Shown here one piece after another: positions 38,518 to 49,348 of a stretch of 64,000 bases of DNA (the stretch's first letter is position 1; the number at the start of each line of letters is the position of its first letter). The translations under genes were made by a program, and so were the position numbers. A model generated the notes under the pieces. It was not told the DNA's origin. It ran no database searches and saw only the letters and a program-made list of their open reading frames with translations. The stretch spans positions 930,001-994,000 of the forward strand of contig JAUFSD010000001.1 in assembly GCA_033030425.1 (NCBI GenBank), read 5' to 3'. The DNA comes from Verpa conica (taxonomy: Eukaryota; Ascomycota; Pezizomycetes; Pezizales; Morchellaceae).

Positions 38518-40544
38518 AGAAGAAGAAGAAGAAGAAGATTTTATTTTCCCATCTAGGCCCGAGGCCCATTAGGTGAGCCATGGAGATGGCGCGCACTGGA
38601 GATAAATACAAAAATATAAAGCGACAAGAAAAAGCTGCTTGACCAGATCAAAACGTGTAAGGAAAAACTTCGAGAGAAAAATACCCTATAACCGAGGAAA
38701 AACTACAGACTAACTGTGGTCATAAGAGAGAAAAAGAAAAACAAAAAGAAAAAAAGAGAACTCCTAGTCCGTCATGACTACCTCGACTTCTTTTCCTTTT
38801 CTAATGGAGAGTTTGGCTCGCGTAGGGCAAGCTGAATCGTTGGCCTTATGTCCTGGGTTCTGTGGACAGTTGACACACTTAATAGGTAGGTGGGTGCACT
38901 TGACGCCTTCTTTACAGGAGTGGCACTTATGTTCGGAAGAGTGATGGGAGTCGGCGCACACTGCGCAGCAAGCTTCACTTTTGCAGCGTAGGTGGTGGTG
39001 GCCGTAGCGTTGACAGTTTTAACACTGTGTGGATGGGGTAATGGGGATGAAGGGCTCGAGGCAGCACATCTTATTCAAAATGACTAGGTACCTGCACCCG
39101 AGGTTTCACGCGACTCTTCCCGGCGCGAGGATCGCGAGGAGTGTTTCTTGTTGGTCCGGTCTCTACTGAGCCATCTGAGAATTTGTGCTAGCTGCACATT
39201 TGGGAGGTTAAGCTCGACATGGGCGGCTATCTCTTCGCCCGCTTTAACTCCGTCTCCGACAAATGTGGGGACACCGTGGAGGATGAACTTTGACCAACGA
39301 CTGTTGGCTTTGGCTGAGGTGGGGGAGAGACCGAGAGCGGATAGTGCCGCACAGACATTCTCTGAGTACGGTGCTGCACTCTCTCCTGGTTGATTGGCGG
39401 CGCCGAAGAAGACCAGGTTTGACTTGCTGGTGAATCGGACCATGAGGAAGGAAACTCCCGTTCCCTTGAGGGTGGCATTGACTTTGGCCAGGATAGTGTC
39501 CTTGGAGACTCCTTCTGGCGCAGGTTCAGAGAGTTCTGTCACAAACTCTCTGTTGATCTTTGTGTATTGGGGTTTGAAGAGGGGTTCAACCTTCTTCTTC
39601 TTGGCTGGAGGGGAGGGGGCCTTGGGTGCTGGCTGAGCTGGCTTCTTTGCTGCCTCAACATAGCTGGCCTTGGTTTGTTTTTGGGGTTTGGGAGCCGCGA
39701 GTTTTGGGGCCTTTGGCTGTTGGGGTTGTGGCTGTGGTGCTGGTGGGGGGGGTTGTTGTGGACGGGTGTTAGTCTGTAAGCGAGCCACGGTCGCTTTGAA
39801 GTAGACTACCTTGTCTGTCAGGGTGTGAATGGATTTGAGAAGGGGGGAGATGGCGTTATGGATCAGCCAAGTGGTATAGTTGACTGTCCCGCTCTTGGAT
39901 TCGATGGAGGGGGGAAGGTACTAGGAGACCTTAGGGTCGTAGGGGGCCAGGAAGTCCGGCTGGTCCAGAGACATCTCGGTGTCCTGGGTTTGGGGGGTGG
40001 GATCTTTAAGGAGGGTATCCACTTCAAAACTCTCTGCCAAAGCGGAGAAGCGGCTACCGCTAGCGGTAGAGTCGACTCTAGGTCGTTTTGAAGGGGATGC
40101 GGATCTGGAGGAAGAGGAGGCTGCTGTGCCAAAGGGGAGAAACATTTGGGTGAACGGGGTGAATGAGGGGGTGGATCCAGGAGTGGCAGCCATGACTTTC
40201 TCAGTCTGCCTCCGCTGGATTTCCGCTTTGATGTCGGCGGTTTTTCGTTGAAAGTACTCCCAGTTAACGCCTGGATGATTCTGAAGGAAGGTTCCCTTTT
40301 TCAAGGTTGCTTGTCCATATATCAGTGCTTTAACCGAATCATCGTCGTATTCGCTTAGGGGTTTGTCGGCAAAGGGGTCGACATAGTCGACGTAGGAACC
40401 GGAGAAGGACATTTTCTGAAGGTACGCAAGGCTTCAGAAAAAAATAGAGTGTATAGGTCAAAAGACTCTTATCAAAAGGAACTTGCCCGAAGGTTTGCGC
40501 TAGTGAAAGAGGAAAAGGTCGTGGTATAGACACTCCCTAGGAAA
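38518..40544 (-). mobile_element. LINE-like element with ORF1 only
   Basis: The 5' leader (40413-40544) is followed by the ORF1 region 40412-38764, a 3' untranslated part with the family signature (GATGGGAAAATAAA) and a CTT microsatellite tail at 38516-38538. There is no endonuclease-reverse transcriptase ORF2 between ORF1 and the tail. Such an element would have to borrow the enzymes of a full LINE, like mammalian HAL1. Boundaries come from comparison with the uninterrupted repeat at 8010-8248. Confidence 0.75.
38764..40412 (-). pseudogene. LINE ORF1 (gag-like) protein, disrupted
   Basis: The frame starts MSFSGSYVDYVDPFADKPLS at 40412, hits one stop (TAG, 39921-39923) and resumes in the same frame through a Pro/Ala/Lys-rich middle (PQQPPPPAPQPQPQQPK) into an RNA-binding-like domain (KINREFVTELSEPAPEGVSK, SFLMVRFTSKSNLVFFG), ending SGAGT at 39084. 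After a frameshift the CCHC zinc-knuckle tail follows (38978-38764), where one CAA glutamine codon has become TAA. ORF1 proteins coat LINE RNA. Two stops and a shift make this copy inactive; both stops could arise by C-to-T change. Confidence 0.8.
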
Positions 40545-40613
40545 AGACGTTGCGTAAAGAAAAAAGAGAAAGAAAAACTATTACAGAGAGGGAGTACCGC
40601 TCCCTATTTATAC
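40545..40613 (-). promoter_or_regulatory. TATA box and initiator hairpin upstream of the LINE
   Basis: Minus strand reads GTATAAATAGGGAGCGGTAC then TCCCTCTCTGTAATAG and on to TTTACGCAACG: a TATA box followed directly by a GGGAG/CTCCC stem. It matches 8010-8064, so in this reading it belongs to the target repeat and is adopted as the LINE promoter. Confidence 0.6.
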
Positions 40614-40984
40614 AAAAGATTCCCACTGGTATAATGCCTTTGTCCTCGATTCCCGATACCTGTTACCCTGCCTTCCTCCCTGCATGAGTCACAACAAGGC
40701 TCACCCTGGTGTTTCTGATCATTCCGTGAAATACCATCAGGAAACCTGCAAGATTGCGTCAGGAGCAACTGTTGCATGGGATGCTAGAGATGCTACATTC
40801 AGCAATTGGCCAAATATGACGCTACTGCGAGGTGTCAGGAGCTCCTGACGCTCTGTTGAAAGTGTCAGAGGCTCCTGATACTACTATGGGAGCGTTGGAA
40901 GCTCCTGATGCCTCTGACACTTTCTGGTAGGTTTCATAACGTTCTCTGATGCTGCTTTTTCAAGGAGACGGTATGGAGGTATCG
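40614..40984. other. Spacer with AGGAGCTCCTGA-type palindromes
   Basis: GTCAGGAGCTCCTGACGCTC near 40830 and three related CTCCTGA blocks before 40950 recur in diverged form at 23085-23165 and 42705-42780. No gene. Confidence 0.45.
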
Positions 40985-41145
40985 TAACTACAGAATACAA
41001 CTAACTTAATGGCAAGGTAACTATCCGTTACAAGCAAAATACCAAGAGTTTGTGAAGTAAAATGTAGTTGGCACAGCGATCACAAGATGATATAACAGCA
41101 GAGAGACAGCGAAGTAGAAAGCTTGTATTGGTACCAACTGAAGAG
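40985..41145 (-). repeat. Right half of the promoter-like repeat
   Basis: Reverse complement of about 8064-8230, beginning CTCTTCAGTTGGTACC next to a CTCTTT-type tail of another LINE 3' end. Confidence 0.7.
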
Positions 41146-41285
41146 AGAGAAAGAGAGAGAAAGAATTTATTTCCCATCTAGGCCTGAGGCCTATTAAGTA
41201 AGCCATATAGATGGCGCACACTGGAAATAGATACAAAAGGTAAGAAGTGACAAGAAAAACTACATCAGCAAAAAAAAAAAACTCT
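41146..41285 (-). mobile_element. 5'-truncated LINE 3' end with a CT-rich tail
   Basis: The minus strand carries TTCCAGTGTGCGCCATCTAT..GGCCTCAGGCCTAGATGGGA and a (CTCTCTTT)-type tail, the same signature as at 520-640 and 38540-38620. It is cut at about 41285. Confidence 0.7.
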
Positions 41286-42250
41286 CCGGAAGATTTTCAT
41301 TGCCTGGGCGAAGAAAGTTTGCCCCAGTCTCCTGGGTGCTGGAGGCAACCATTCTCCGCCCAGGTGAGAAATTGTTGCTCCCAGTCTCCTAGAAAGATAC
41401 TGGTGTTATCCAGCCGTACCACATTAACGCGCCTGCAACCCCTCTCTCTCCAACACCCCCCACCCACTACCACTCTATGAACCTATGCTGACTATTGAGA
41501 ACAGCGCCTTATAGTACAGCCAGCAGTAGGGCCCCACCAGCAGTAAACCCTTCCAACGGGCGTGGTGGTACAAACACCTCATATCCGAAGCGTCAATGTG
41601 GCCCCCAGAGAACCTCCAGCGCGACAGCTACGACAAGACCCCCCTAGGACCCCCAGCAGCCTCCAGCAGCCCCTGGGCTAACAAGCAAACAACCTACCTG
41701 TCCAGGTACGAATACTTTTGGTCCGACACGTTGACTGAACCTTGACCTGCTTCCCAGCGCGACAGCAGCAGCGGCAGCAGGCAACAAGCAAACAGGCAGG
41801 TAGGTAAGCAGACAGGTGTCACGAGCAGTCTCGGAGATATCGGGAAAACGTATAGAGCAACCGATTCCAAACCGGACCGGCGCCTGCGGAAGTGGGTCAC
41901 CTTCGACACTGTCTCCACGAGGAGATCAAGTCGATTGCGTGTGCGATAGCGCCACCAGTTTATGGAGGAGTCCTGAAAGGAGTTCTTTAGGCCCGCGCTG
42001 TCGCACAGAACGTTGATGGAATGCCGGATTTTGGAGGTTAAGTTTTTTTAGGATTCACGCATATGTCGGAGAAAACAGAATGGGAATAGAACGTTTGAGA
42101 GGTTCTGAAGAGACCTTTGTATCTTTAGTATTGGGCTAGTACGGGAAGTGACTTGGGAGAAGGATATAGCATATTCAAGGGAATTTGTAATAGCAGAGTA
42201 GTGGGTTTAAGTAACGCGGACAGGAAAAGCAGGGTCTGGAAGGGTCGGGG
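41286..42250. other. Mixed repeat-derived spacer
   Basis: 41466-41720 is the partner of the dispersed repeat at 37290. The rest (41720-42250) is unique, with unrecognised short frames. Confidence 0.45.
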
Positions 42251-42330
42251 TTTTCGTATATAAGCGGAGCCTCACTCCGCTTTGTGGAGGACTTTTTTTC
42301 ATTACGCAATCTCTGGTTTTCTAAAGTTTT
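42251..42330 (+). promoter_or_regulatory. Diverged retroelement promoter with TATA box and hairpin
   Basis: CGTATATAAGCGGAGCCTCA then CTCCGCTTTGTGG: TATATAA followed by a GCGGAG/CTCCGC stem, then TCATTACGCAATCTCT, a match to the TTTACGCAACGTCT downstream of the other copies. No conserved ORF follows. Confidence 0.5.
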
Positions 42331-43436
42331 TTGTTAAGAATCCAACTATTTGTCCTTGAATCTTTTACATTCAAGAATTTCACCAAAGAATCACTGTCGC
42401 TGTCCAAGTCTTTGCTGTTGTCCTTCCGCTCCGTTGAAAATGCAACAGAGCCCTGCCGTCCTCCAGTCACCTAGACACCCTTCCCCTAAGCACCGCCGCT
42501 ACATGTATCCAAGCAGGATTCGGTGGATCCAAGCAGAGTTAAGTGTATTTCAGCAGGGTTAGGATTGGTGGAACACGCTTCCAAAACCTCGCTTGCTTTT
42601 CTGAAGAAAACGGTAGTTAGTAAAGACCAGTAATTTGCGGGTAGGAGGGAACAATAGTTCTCTCATAAGAAACATAATTTTTTAAGTGATACGGTTCCCA
42701 GAGCCTCTTTTGGAGCGCTCCTGATACTGGTGACTATTGTAGGATGCTCTTGGTACTGGTGACTATTGCAGGGCGCTCCTGGTACTGGCAGTGGTATGGT
42801 GACGCTTGGGGTGTTGGGGATGCTTGTGACGCGGGTGACTTCCTGTGATGCAAAAGTTGTTACACCCATTATGTCAGGACACAATTGCAGGTTTGCGGAT
42901 CTTATTCTTGTATTTGATAAGAGAACTGTCAATCTTCCGTGTTGACAACCAGTTCTAAGCCTCGCTGCTGAAGCTTTTCATCAGAAAGGAAGGTTGTAAT
43001 TTTTTGTTGTACGGCAGTACTTCCAGAGAATGTCCCGTAGGAGTGTCTCTGTTACAATGCTGAGCTTGTTAAATTGAATTTTGTTTTGAGAGCGTAGTAT
43101 TCGTTATGGAGGGCTCAGTCTCCCAAACTCTCCGAGGAACCGTGCCAAGAAACTGCCTCAAACCGCTCCACTGGCCGGGGCGATTCTGGGTTTTGAGCAA
43201 AGAACGAGGGGAGGACCGTGTATACCGGAGCTCCAATTAGAGCAAAATTAATATATATAGTGTTTGAGATCTGCAATTGAGTTCTAAAGTACTGTAAAAG
43301 ATGTATGGGAGGCGTATGAATAGCGTATGAATGGTAGTATATGCGCAGTAGCGCAGAAATAGGACCCCTCCAGTGGGGAACCGCTCCAACCTGTCTCCCG
43401 ACCAGGGAGCCACCTCGGTCAAGGCGGGTTTTTTGG
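42331..43436. other. Repeat-derived spacer
   Basis: 42910-43060 matches 24845-24974 (TTCCGTGTTGACAACCAGTT, GTTGTACGGCAGTACTTCC). The remainder is not recognised; short frames on both strands are not gene-like. Confidence 0.45.
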
Positions 43437-43880
43437 TCAAAATTTGTCCCTAAACTTGCAATGGAGCGGGTCTATAATTTCATGAACCGCTCCGAATCGC
43501 CTCAAGACAAACACTATGAATGCGGCAAGAAATGCATTTGCGAAGGTCTTTGTCGTTATTGTCACTTGGGTTTTTGATAACATCTGGGTCTGCATAAAAC
43601 TTAAAGTTTTCTGGAGTGTCATTACAGTTGTGATCCATTTCTAAAGTACGTAAGGTTTAGAAATATAATTGAATAGTATAAAGCAAAGACTTTTATTAAA
43701 AGGAGCTTTCCCAAAGATTTGCATCTGTAAAAAAGGAAAAGATTGTTGTTGTAAGCATGCTCCAAGAGAGAATGTTGCATGAAGAAGAAAGAAAAAAACC
43801 ATTGTAATGAGAGAGCAACATTCTCTATTTTTACATAAAAAGACTCAACTGCATAATCTTTTTGTTTCCTAATCATGTTA
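43437..43880 (-). pseudogene. Strongly decayed copy of the LINE 5' region
   Basis: The minus strand follows the LINE leader segment by segment with mostly C-to-T and G-to-A differences: ATGCAACATTCTCTC for ACGCAACGTCTTTTC, ATGCAAATCTTTGGG for GCGCAAACCTTCGGG, ACCTTACGTACTTTAGAAATG for GCCTTGCGTACCTTCAGAAAATG. The equivalent ORF1 start (near 43637) then reads MDHNCNDTPENFKFYADPDV and fades after about 50 codons. Confidence 0.6.
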
Positions 43881-44007
43881 TACTTTCAATTCTGTTTCTT
43901 CTTGCATGATTTGCTAAGCGACTCACTCTTACTCCTCCAATTGCTCTGTGAAATCCTAGCATCTTTTTACAGTTCCGGTAAATTCAAAAAATATTCATTA
44001 TTTTTGC

Positions 44008-44635
44008 TTATTTCCGTTTCCTTATCTTCCTTAAAAGTGCTTGCCTAAAAAGTATTGATTTCCATTTTTTGCTTATTTCAAGCCGTTCTGGTAATAGTAT
44101 AGGTAACTGTAGAATTACTGATTTTGCATTTTTTTTCTCTATTGACTTGGCTATCTGTATCTGTGGCAAAGATGGTGGTAATAGCGGTAGCAGTGGAGGT
44201 GATAATGATAGCTTAAATTCTTTTGCTTCCGGTCGTAATTTTGTTTCTGATAGTGTAGTATTGCTCACTGTGTATTTTTTTTCTCTCCCCTTTTTCTTTT
44301 TCTTTTTCTTTTTCTCTTTTCTTTTTCTCTCCGCCTGTTTTTCTTCTGCTTCTTTTTGTTAAAATTTCCACTTCTCTTTTCAACCTCTTTACTTCTTTTT
44401 CCAATCTGCTCTTCTCTTTCTCTAGTCTAGCAATAATTATTGTAAAGTATTTTTTGGTAAGTATGTTTTTGGGACTCATCTTGTTTGCTGACCCATTTGA
44501 TGTGAGTTTCTTCTGCCCCATGATGAAGTCAAAGAGGAATAGGTATTCTGATTCTCTGATTGGCTGTAAACTCAATGGAAAATTTTCTTGTGGTGTTGAG
44601 AAAAATCCATGGCGCTTCCTAATTGGTCGCCTCAT
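44008..44635 (-). pseudogene. Unrecognised basic coiled-coil frame, possibly retroelement ORF1
   Basis: 140 codons (44635-44213) include IIIARLEKEKSRLEKEVKRL and a Lys/Glu/Arg run (KKKREKEKEKEKGERKK), then overlap a second frame 44268-44008 (ARPE-like LRPEAKEFKLSLSPPLLPLL). Crossing frames suggest a frameshifted ORF. The composition would fit a transposon ORF1/gag with a coiled coil, but no family motif is visible. AT-rich, next to other LINE relics. Confidence 0.3.
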
Positions 44636-44639
44636 CCTG

Positions 44640-45222
44640 CATGGTTGATATCAAGGTATGGTCCTATAGAACTACACTTATGAGGCGCCTGAGATGGCTT
44701 AAAATATTATATAAACCTTAATTTTGTCCTAGGTATAGTTGAGGATTTTTAACATTAATCTTATACCTCTTATTACTAGGTTACAATGGTTGCTTTGGTT
44801 GCTCTGTACTTTGGAGGTTTCAGATCGCCTTGATTACCAACAATATAGAGAATGGAGAATAGAGTGTTCTAAACATAACATTTAGCTCTGTAAATATTCG
44901 GGACTTTCAGTCCGGTAGCGTATCTTCCGGAGATAGTGTTTAGCGTAAAATGTGTAGGGGGGATAGTTTTGCATAACGCTTGCCCGGGGAATTTTGTTTT
45001 GCTGATGTAAGACTAAGCCGCTATTGCGTTACATTAGGGCATAGCAAATGACTCCATAGATTGGATTGCAACTATGTGAAGACCGCTCCTTTTAAGGATG
45101 GGCAATAAAAGGTACTGTTCTAAAAACAAAAGAGTATCGAATTTATTCGGAGGATACTATGTTTCTAAAGAATTATCGAGGTTCACCATCCTATAATGCG
45201 CGTCTAATATCAAAATTTAGCA
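44640..45222. other. Spacer downstream of the RecQ gene
   Basis: AT-rich, no gene recognised. Confidence 0.5.
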
Positions 45223-47198
45223 TCACACCTCAAATTTGGCATTATAAAATGACCCAGACTCTCGTTGGGTTGATATCCACTCCTCATCCGAAAGCATACT
45301 TCGACTAGCTCTTCTTAAGGCGTCGATATCTTTGCAATGATCACAGGCAAAATTACACGTTGGGACTTTCGAGTCACCAAAGTATCTTGATATAGCGACA
45401 TGGCGGCATGTAGAAATGTCTTCGCAGTAATTAACCAACTTTAGGGATTGTTAGCATTCTAGTGCAAACTTAAGAGGGTGAAGCTAATTGCCCGCCGTAC
45501 AGCTTGGAAGCTCTGAGCTTTTCCTAAACTCTCCTCCGTAGGTGGGTTCTTCTTCGCTTCTAAGGTCACAAGGTACTGGGTTCGGTCTCTGTCTTCCCTG
45601 CTGTAGTATAGAATACACCTCGCCGCCTTGCCGTCCCTTCCAGCGCGGCCGGATTCTTGGTAGTAGCCTTCGAATGATTTTGCCATTTGCCAGTGCACAA
45701 TGAACCGAACCTAAAAATAGTTTAGCCATAATTTGTAAGTAAATAGGACTTCAGTAAATTAAAATATTAATAATTACATTCGGCTTGTCGATGCCCATTC
45801 CAAACGCCGTTGTCGCAACGATAACATCATAGCCAGGTTTGTCAAGTAACCAATTCGCAGTTGTGTCTTCCTTCTCTCGATCTTCAATATTTCGTTTAGT
45901 TTAGTGCTATAGCTCTTATTCTTGATGTAGTAAATAGATGGGAGGCGTACTTCCAAGCCCTGCATGGTAAGGTCTATTTTGAATGGTCAGCATACACCTT
46001 ATATATTCCTCTAAGCGCGACATATATATTCACCTAGCTCCAATCCCGTCATCCCGCAACGCCTTTGCAAGATACTCACACGTCTGCCTTGCTCGACAGT
46101 AAATGATCCCCGCTACTGCCGATGCGCGTTGGGTTTTGTCCTGACGTACACCTCGCCGTTTGTAAATATCCATGAGCCAAGCCACCAAATCCCGGAATAT
46201 ATCAATGGAGTCATTTGTGTATCTAATCTCATAATGAAGATTATTCCCTTTGTTTCCCGTATGTAAACAATAGCTAGTCAACGAAAAAACTGACTAAACG
46301 AGGGAACATACGTGATGTGGAGAGAAGGAACGTTTTTATAGCTGGGTCTGGGGAGAGATGAAGTATTTTGTGTATATCAAGCCTCACCCTTTCAGTAGCA
46401 GTAGCAGTTACAGCCATAACTGGAACTGACGGATACTCCAACTTGAAGAAGGAGAGCTGTTTGAATGAGGGTCGAAAATCGTGTCCCCATTCTTCATAAT
46501 CAGTCCAGGTATTATATATCGGGGCTATAGCCCAGAGGTCCGGGGTTGTAAGCACACCTGAGATACAATGCGCTTCATCAACGACAATACGATTTAATTC
46601 GCGTTGTTGATATAGTAGTGCAAGCTTGTGTCGAAAGTTCTGTGTTGTGCAGAGCTCCGGAGTGACTAAGGTCAATATCGTTTGATGAGTATGGAAATAG
46701 TAGAGGTTAACAGAAACACAGACCATATAATAGGCGGGTTTTTGGATGTCCACACTCAAGGTCTGCAAGAATACTTTGTCTTTCATCGGTAGATATGCTG
46801 CTGTTCAATGTAGCGGATTTGATACCAGCTGCTTGTAATGCATCTACTTGGTTTGCCTGAAGATACAGTCAGAGGAGTAATAACGAGACCCAAGACCAAA
46901 TCTATTCAAAGACTTACCATGATACTGAGAAGCGGTGAGACTACTATGGTTAAACCATGATCAGCCACTATTGCTGGCATTTGAAAACATAATGACTTTC
47001 CAATGCCCGTTGCCGCTTGCAAATAGACATCATGGCCTTCTAGAGCAGCCTAATTTCTACACATCAGTAAACATTAGGCCCCTAGAGGCACCCAACCCAA
47101 ACCTCAATAACCTCACGCTGAACGGAGCGGAAGGCTTGCTTCTTGAATATATGTTTGAGGGCAAAATCGATGTCGGGCTGTTTTTTTGATCTGGACAT
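45223..47198 (-). CDS. Short RecQ-family DNA helicase
   Basis: Motifs in order on the minus strand: start [20 protein letters not shown] (47198); RSVQREVIE then, across a GTTTGG..TTAG intron, [11 protein letters not shown] and the Walker [15 protein letters not shown] (about 47010); TPELCTT; DEAH box [12 protein letters not shown] (46600); aromatic loop WGHDFRPSF (46480); motif [15 protein letters not shown]; helicase domain 2 motif [22 protein letters not shown] (45670); and the zinc-binding subdomain [26 protein letters not shown], ending near 45223. About 500 residues are expected, with many short introns that I have not placed exactly. RecQ helicases unwind 3'-5' and suppress recombination. 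The lack of long N- and C-terminal extensions distinguishes it from Sgs1/BLM. Confidence 0.9.
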
Positions 47199-47639
47199 AG
47201 TTGGTAGATTCTTGAGGCGCAAAACTTGTTAACTTGTACTGGGGTCAGGAGCGTGTCCTCTCGGCTGTGCTGGCAATTTAAGGGTTTGCACACTACCTGC
47301 TACGTGCTTAGACCCTCCAGCGTAATGCAACTACCTGAAACCCAGCAACAAATCATTAGACTACTATAGGGACAAGAGCAAAATTGAATCAAGTTATACA
47401 ATGATTGGGGTAGTTCTAGTATATGTACTGTGAGGGAATCTGTTAGACTTTAGGGTAGTAGGATTGTAGCGACCTACAGAGTTGTATGAAATCGGATCTA
47501 CAGTTTTGGGTCCAATTGCCATATCAACTAACCCAAGTACTATTAATTAGATACATTGACTTAATAATAGAATAACATCTAGATCATTTTCGTTCTAGAA
47601 AATTTACAACCTAATCCCTAAATAGAGTTTTGACAGTAC
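47199..47639. other. Spacer between RecQ and ornithine carbamoyltransferase
   Basis: No gene; it holds the RecQ promoter and the 3' flank of the carbamoyltransferase gene. Confidence 0.5.
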
Positions 47640-48802
47640 CTATTCATCAAATTTCCCCTGCTTAACGACAAATGCCTCCAAGGCTGCAATAGCCGCGTAT
47701 AACCTATTTTCGGCCTCTGGAAACACCAAACTTCTTGGGGAATAAAAGACCTCGTCAGTAACCTCTTCCAGTTTCCTAGGCAAACAATGCATAAACCTCC
47801 AATCCTTATCAGCCCCCCCTCTCTGAGCCAGCTCTGATGTCACCTGGAAACCCTGAAATTGCTTTAATCTCAAGTTCTTCTCGGACTCTTTCCCCATGGA
47901 AACCCAAGTGTCTGTCACGATGATATTCGCCCCCTTCACAGCTACCTCTGGCTCATGAGTGGTCTCAATGACGGCGCCAGTCAAGTCGCCGGCCTGACTA
48001 GCAAGTTTAAGCATATCCTGGCCTACAGGATAAGCGCTCGGGGTGGCAATGGAAATATTAATTCCAAGCTTTCCGCATGCAACGGCTAGGTCATAAAGGA
48101 CATTGTTTGCGTCGCCAACCCAGGCTACTTTGATACCCTTGTAGGAGGGGAAATGCTCAGTAATGGTGAGAGCATCAGCTACTGCTTGAAGGGGATGGAA
48201 AGCGTCCGATAGGGCATTGATGACAGGAACTGTTGAGTTTTTTGCGAGCTCGGTAATATCACAATGAGGACCAACACGGGCAACTACACCAGATGTCATA
48301 GAGGAAATGACTTTCGAGGTGTCGTAGAGTGATTCATTGACCTAAGAATTTTCATAGTTAGCAATTGATTAACCTAAATTATAAGAAAAGAGTAAGTAGA
48401 AGAAGTGGAACTGACTCCAAGCTGGATATCGTCCTTTCCAAGGAACATGGGATGACCACTAAGATGTACCACAGCAGCCTCTGTAGACACTCTGGTTCTT
48501 GTTGAGCGTTTGGCGAACATCATAGCGATTGTTTTACCAGTCAACGTGCCTCCTAGTGAGGTGGAGATACTACCACTCTTGATGGCATCTTTGGCTTTGC
48601 GGGACTGGCGAACAAGAGTGGAAAGCTCAGAAGCTGACAGGTCTGCAATGGATAAGAAATGTCGAGGAATAAATAAGGAAGTAGGAGGGATTGCGCTGTA
48701 ATGATTTGATGTCGAAGTAGAGAATTGGCGGAAGATAGCACGAGAATGAGCAACTGCACTGAGACGACTTTGTAAGGACAGCCGGAAAGTGAATGAAGCC
48801 AT
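47640..48802 (-). CDS. ARG3: Ornithine carbamoyltransferase (mitochondrial)
   Basis: Two exons (48416-48802 and 47640-48341) with a GTCAGT..TTAG intron that joins QLG to VNESLYD; 362 residues. N-terminal targeting sequence (Arg/Ser-rich, RLSLQSRLSAVAHSRAIFRQ), then the carbamoyl-phosphate site FAKRSTRTRVS, SGHPMFLGKDD, the central VAWVGDANNVLYD, and the ornithine-side HCLPRK near the end. The enzyme makes citrulline from ornithine and carbamoyl phosphate in arginine synthesis, in the mitochondrion in filamentous ascomycetes. Length and motifs are complete. It is divergent from the next gene. Confidence 0.96.
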
Positions 48803-49348
48803 TGGGGTAAGTGCCTGAATTGAAACGATAGATGGTAAAGTGGGGTAAATACTTAGTTGTAGAAAAACGACTGCTGCGACTCACCAGATATTGAATGCTT
48901 GGGGTTAGTGGAATTCCAAGGGGAGTCGCTCATAGAGGTATGACAAAACCAGGGTGTAAAGAATTCTATTATAATCGATTCGTTACCAATAAATTTCGCA
49001 AGATCCTTGGCATAGCAAGGTGGTGGCACAGCACTCCCGAGCTAGTCCACGTACCAGCCCGACTCCACCAAACCGCTATGTCATTATTTAAGTAGACAGG
49101 CTAGAGCTCTAGCTACAAACTCTTTAAAGTCGGGTACTCTTGTGCTTATCGCCCTCTTTTATCTCTCCCAAGCACTTCATTCTTCCCAAGTTCTCTTTTC
49201 ATGCCCATTTTTACCAGACTGCTATTCGGGTAAACGGATCCAAGAAATCTCTAGGATCTAGACCAAATACAGTGGCACCCTAATCTTGTCGTCACAGTTA
49301 CTTCACTGATACGTCTCTCTACCATCCTCTCCACTATAGAGGACTTCG
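48803..49348. promoter_or_regulatory. Shared divergent promoter region
   Basis: 546 bp between two genes read outward. No clear TATA box or operator. I could not identify a Gcn4/CpcA site with confidence. Confidence 0.35.
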
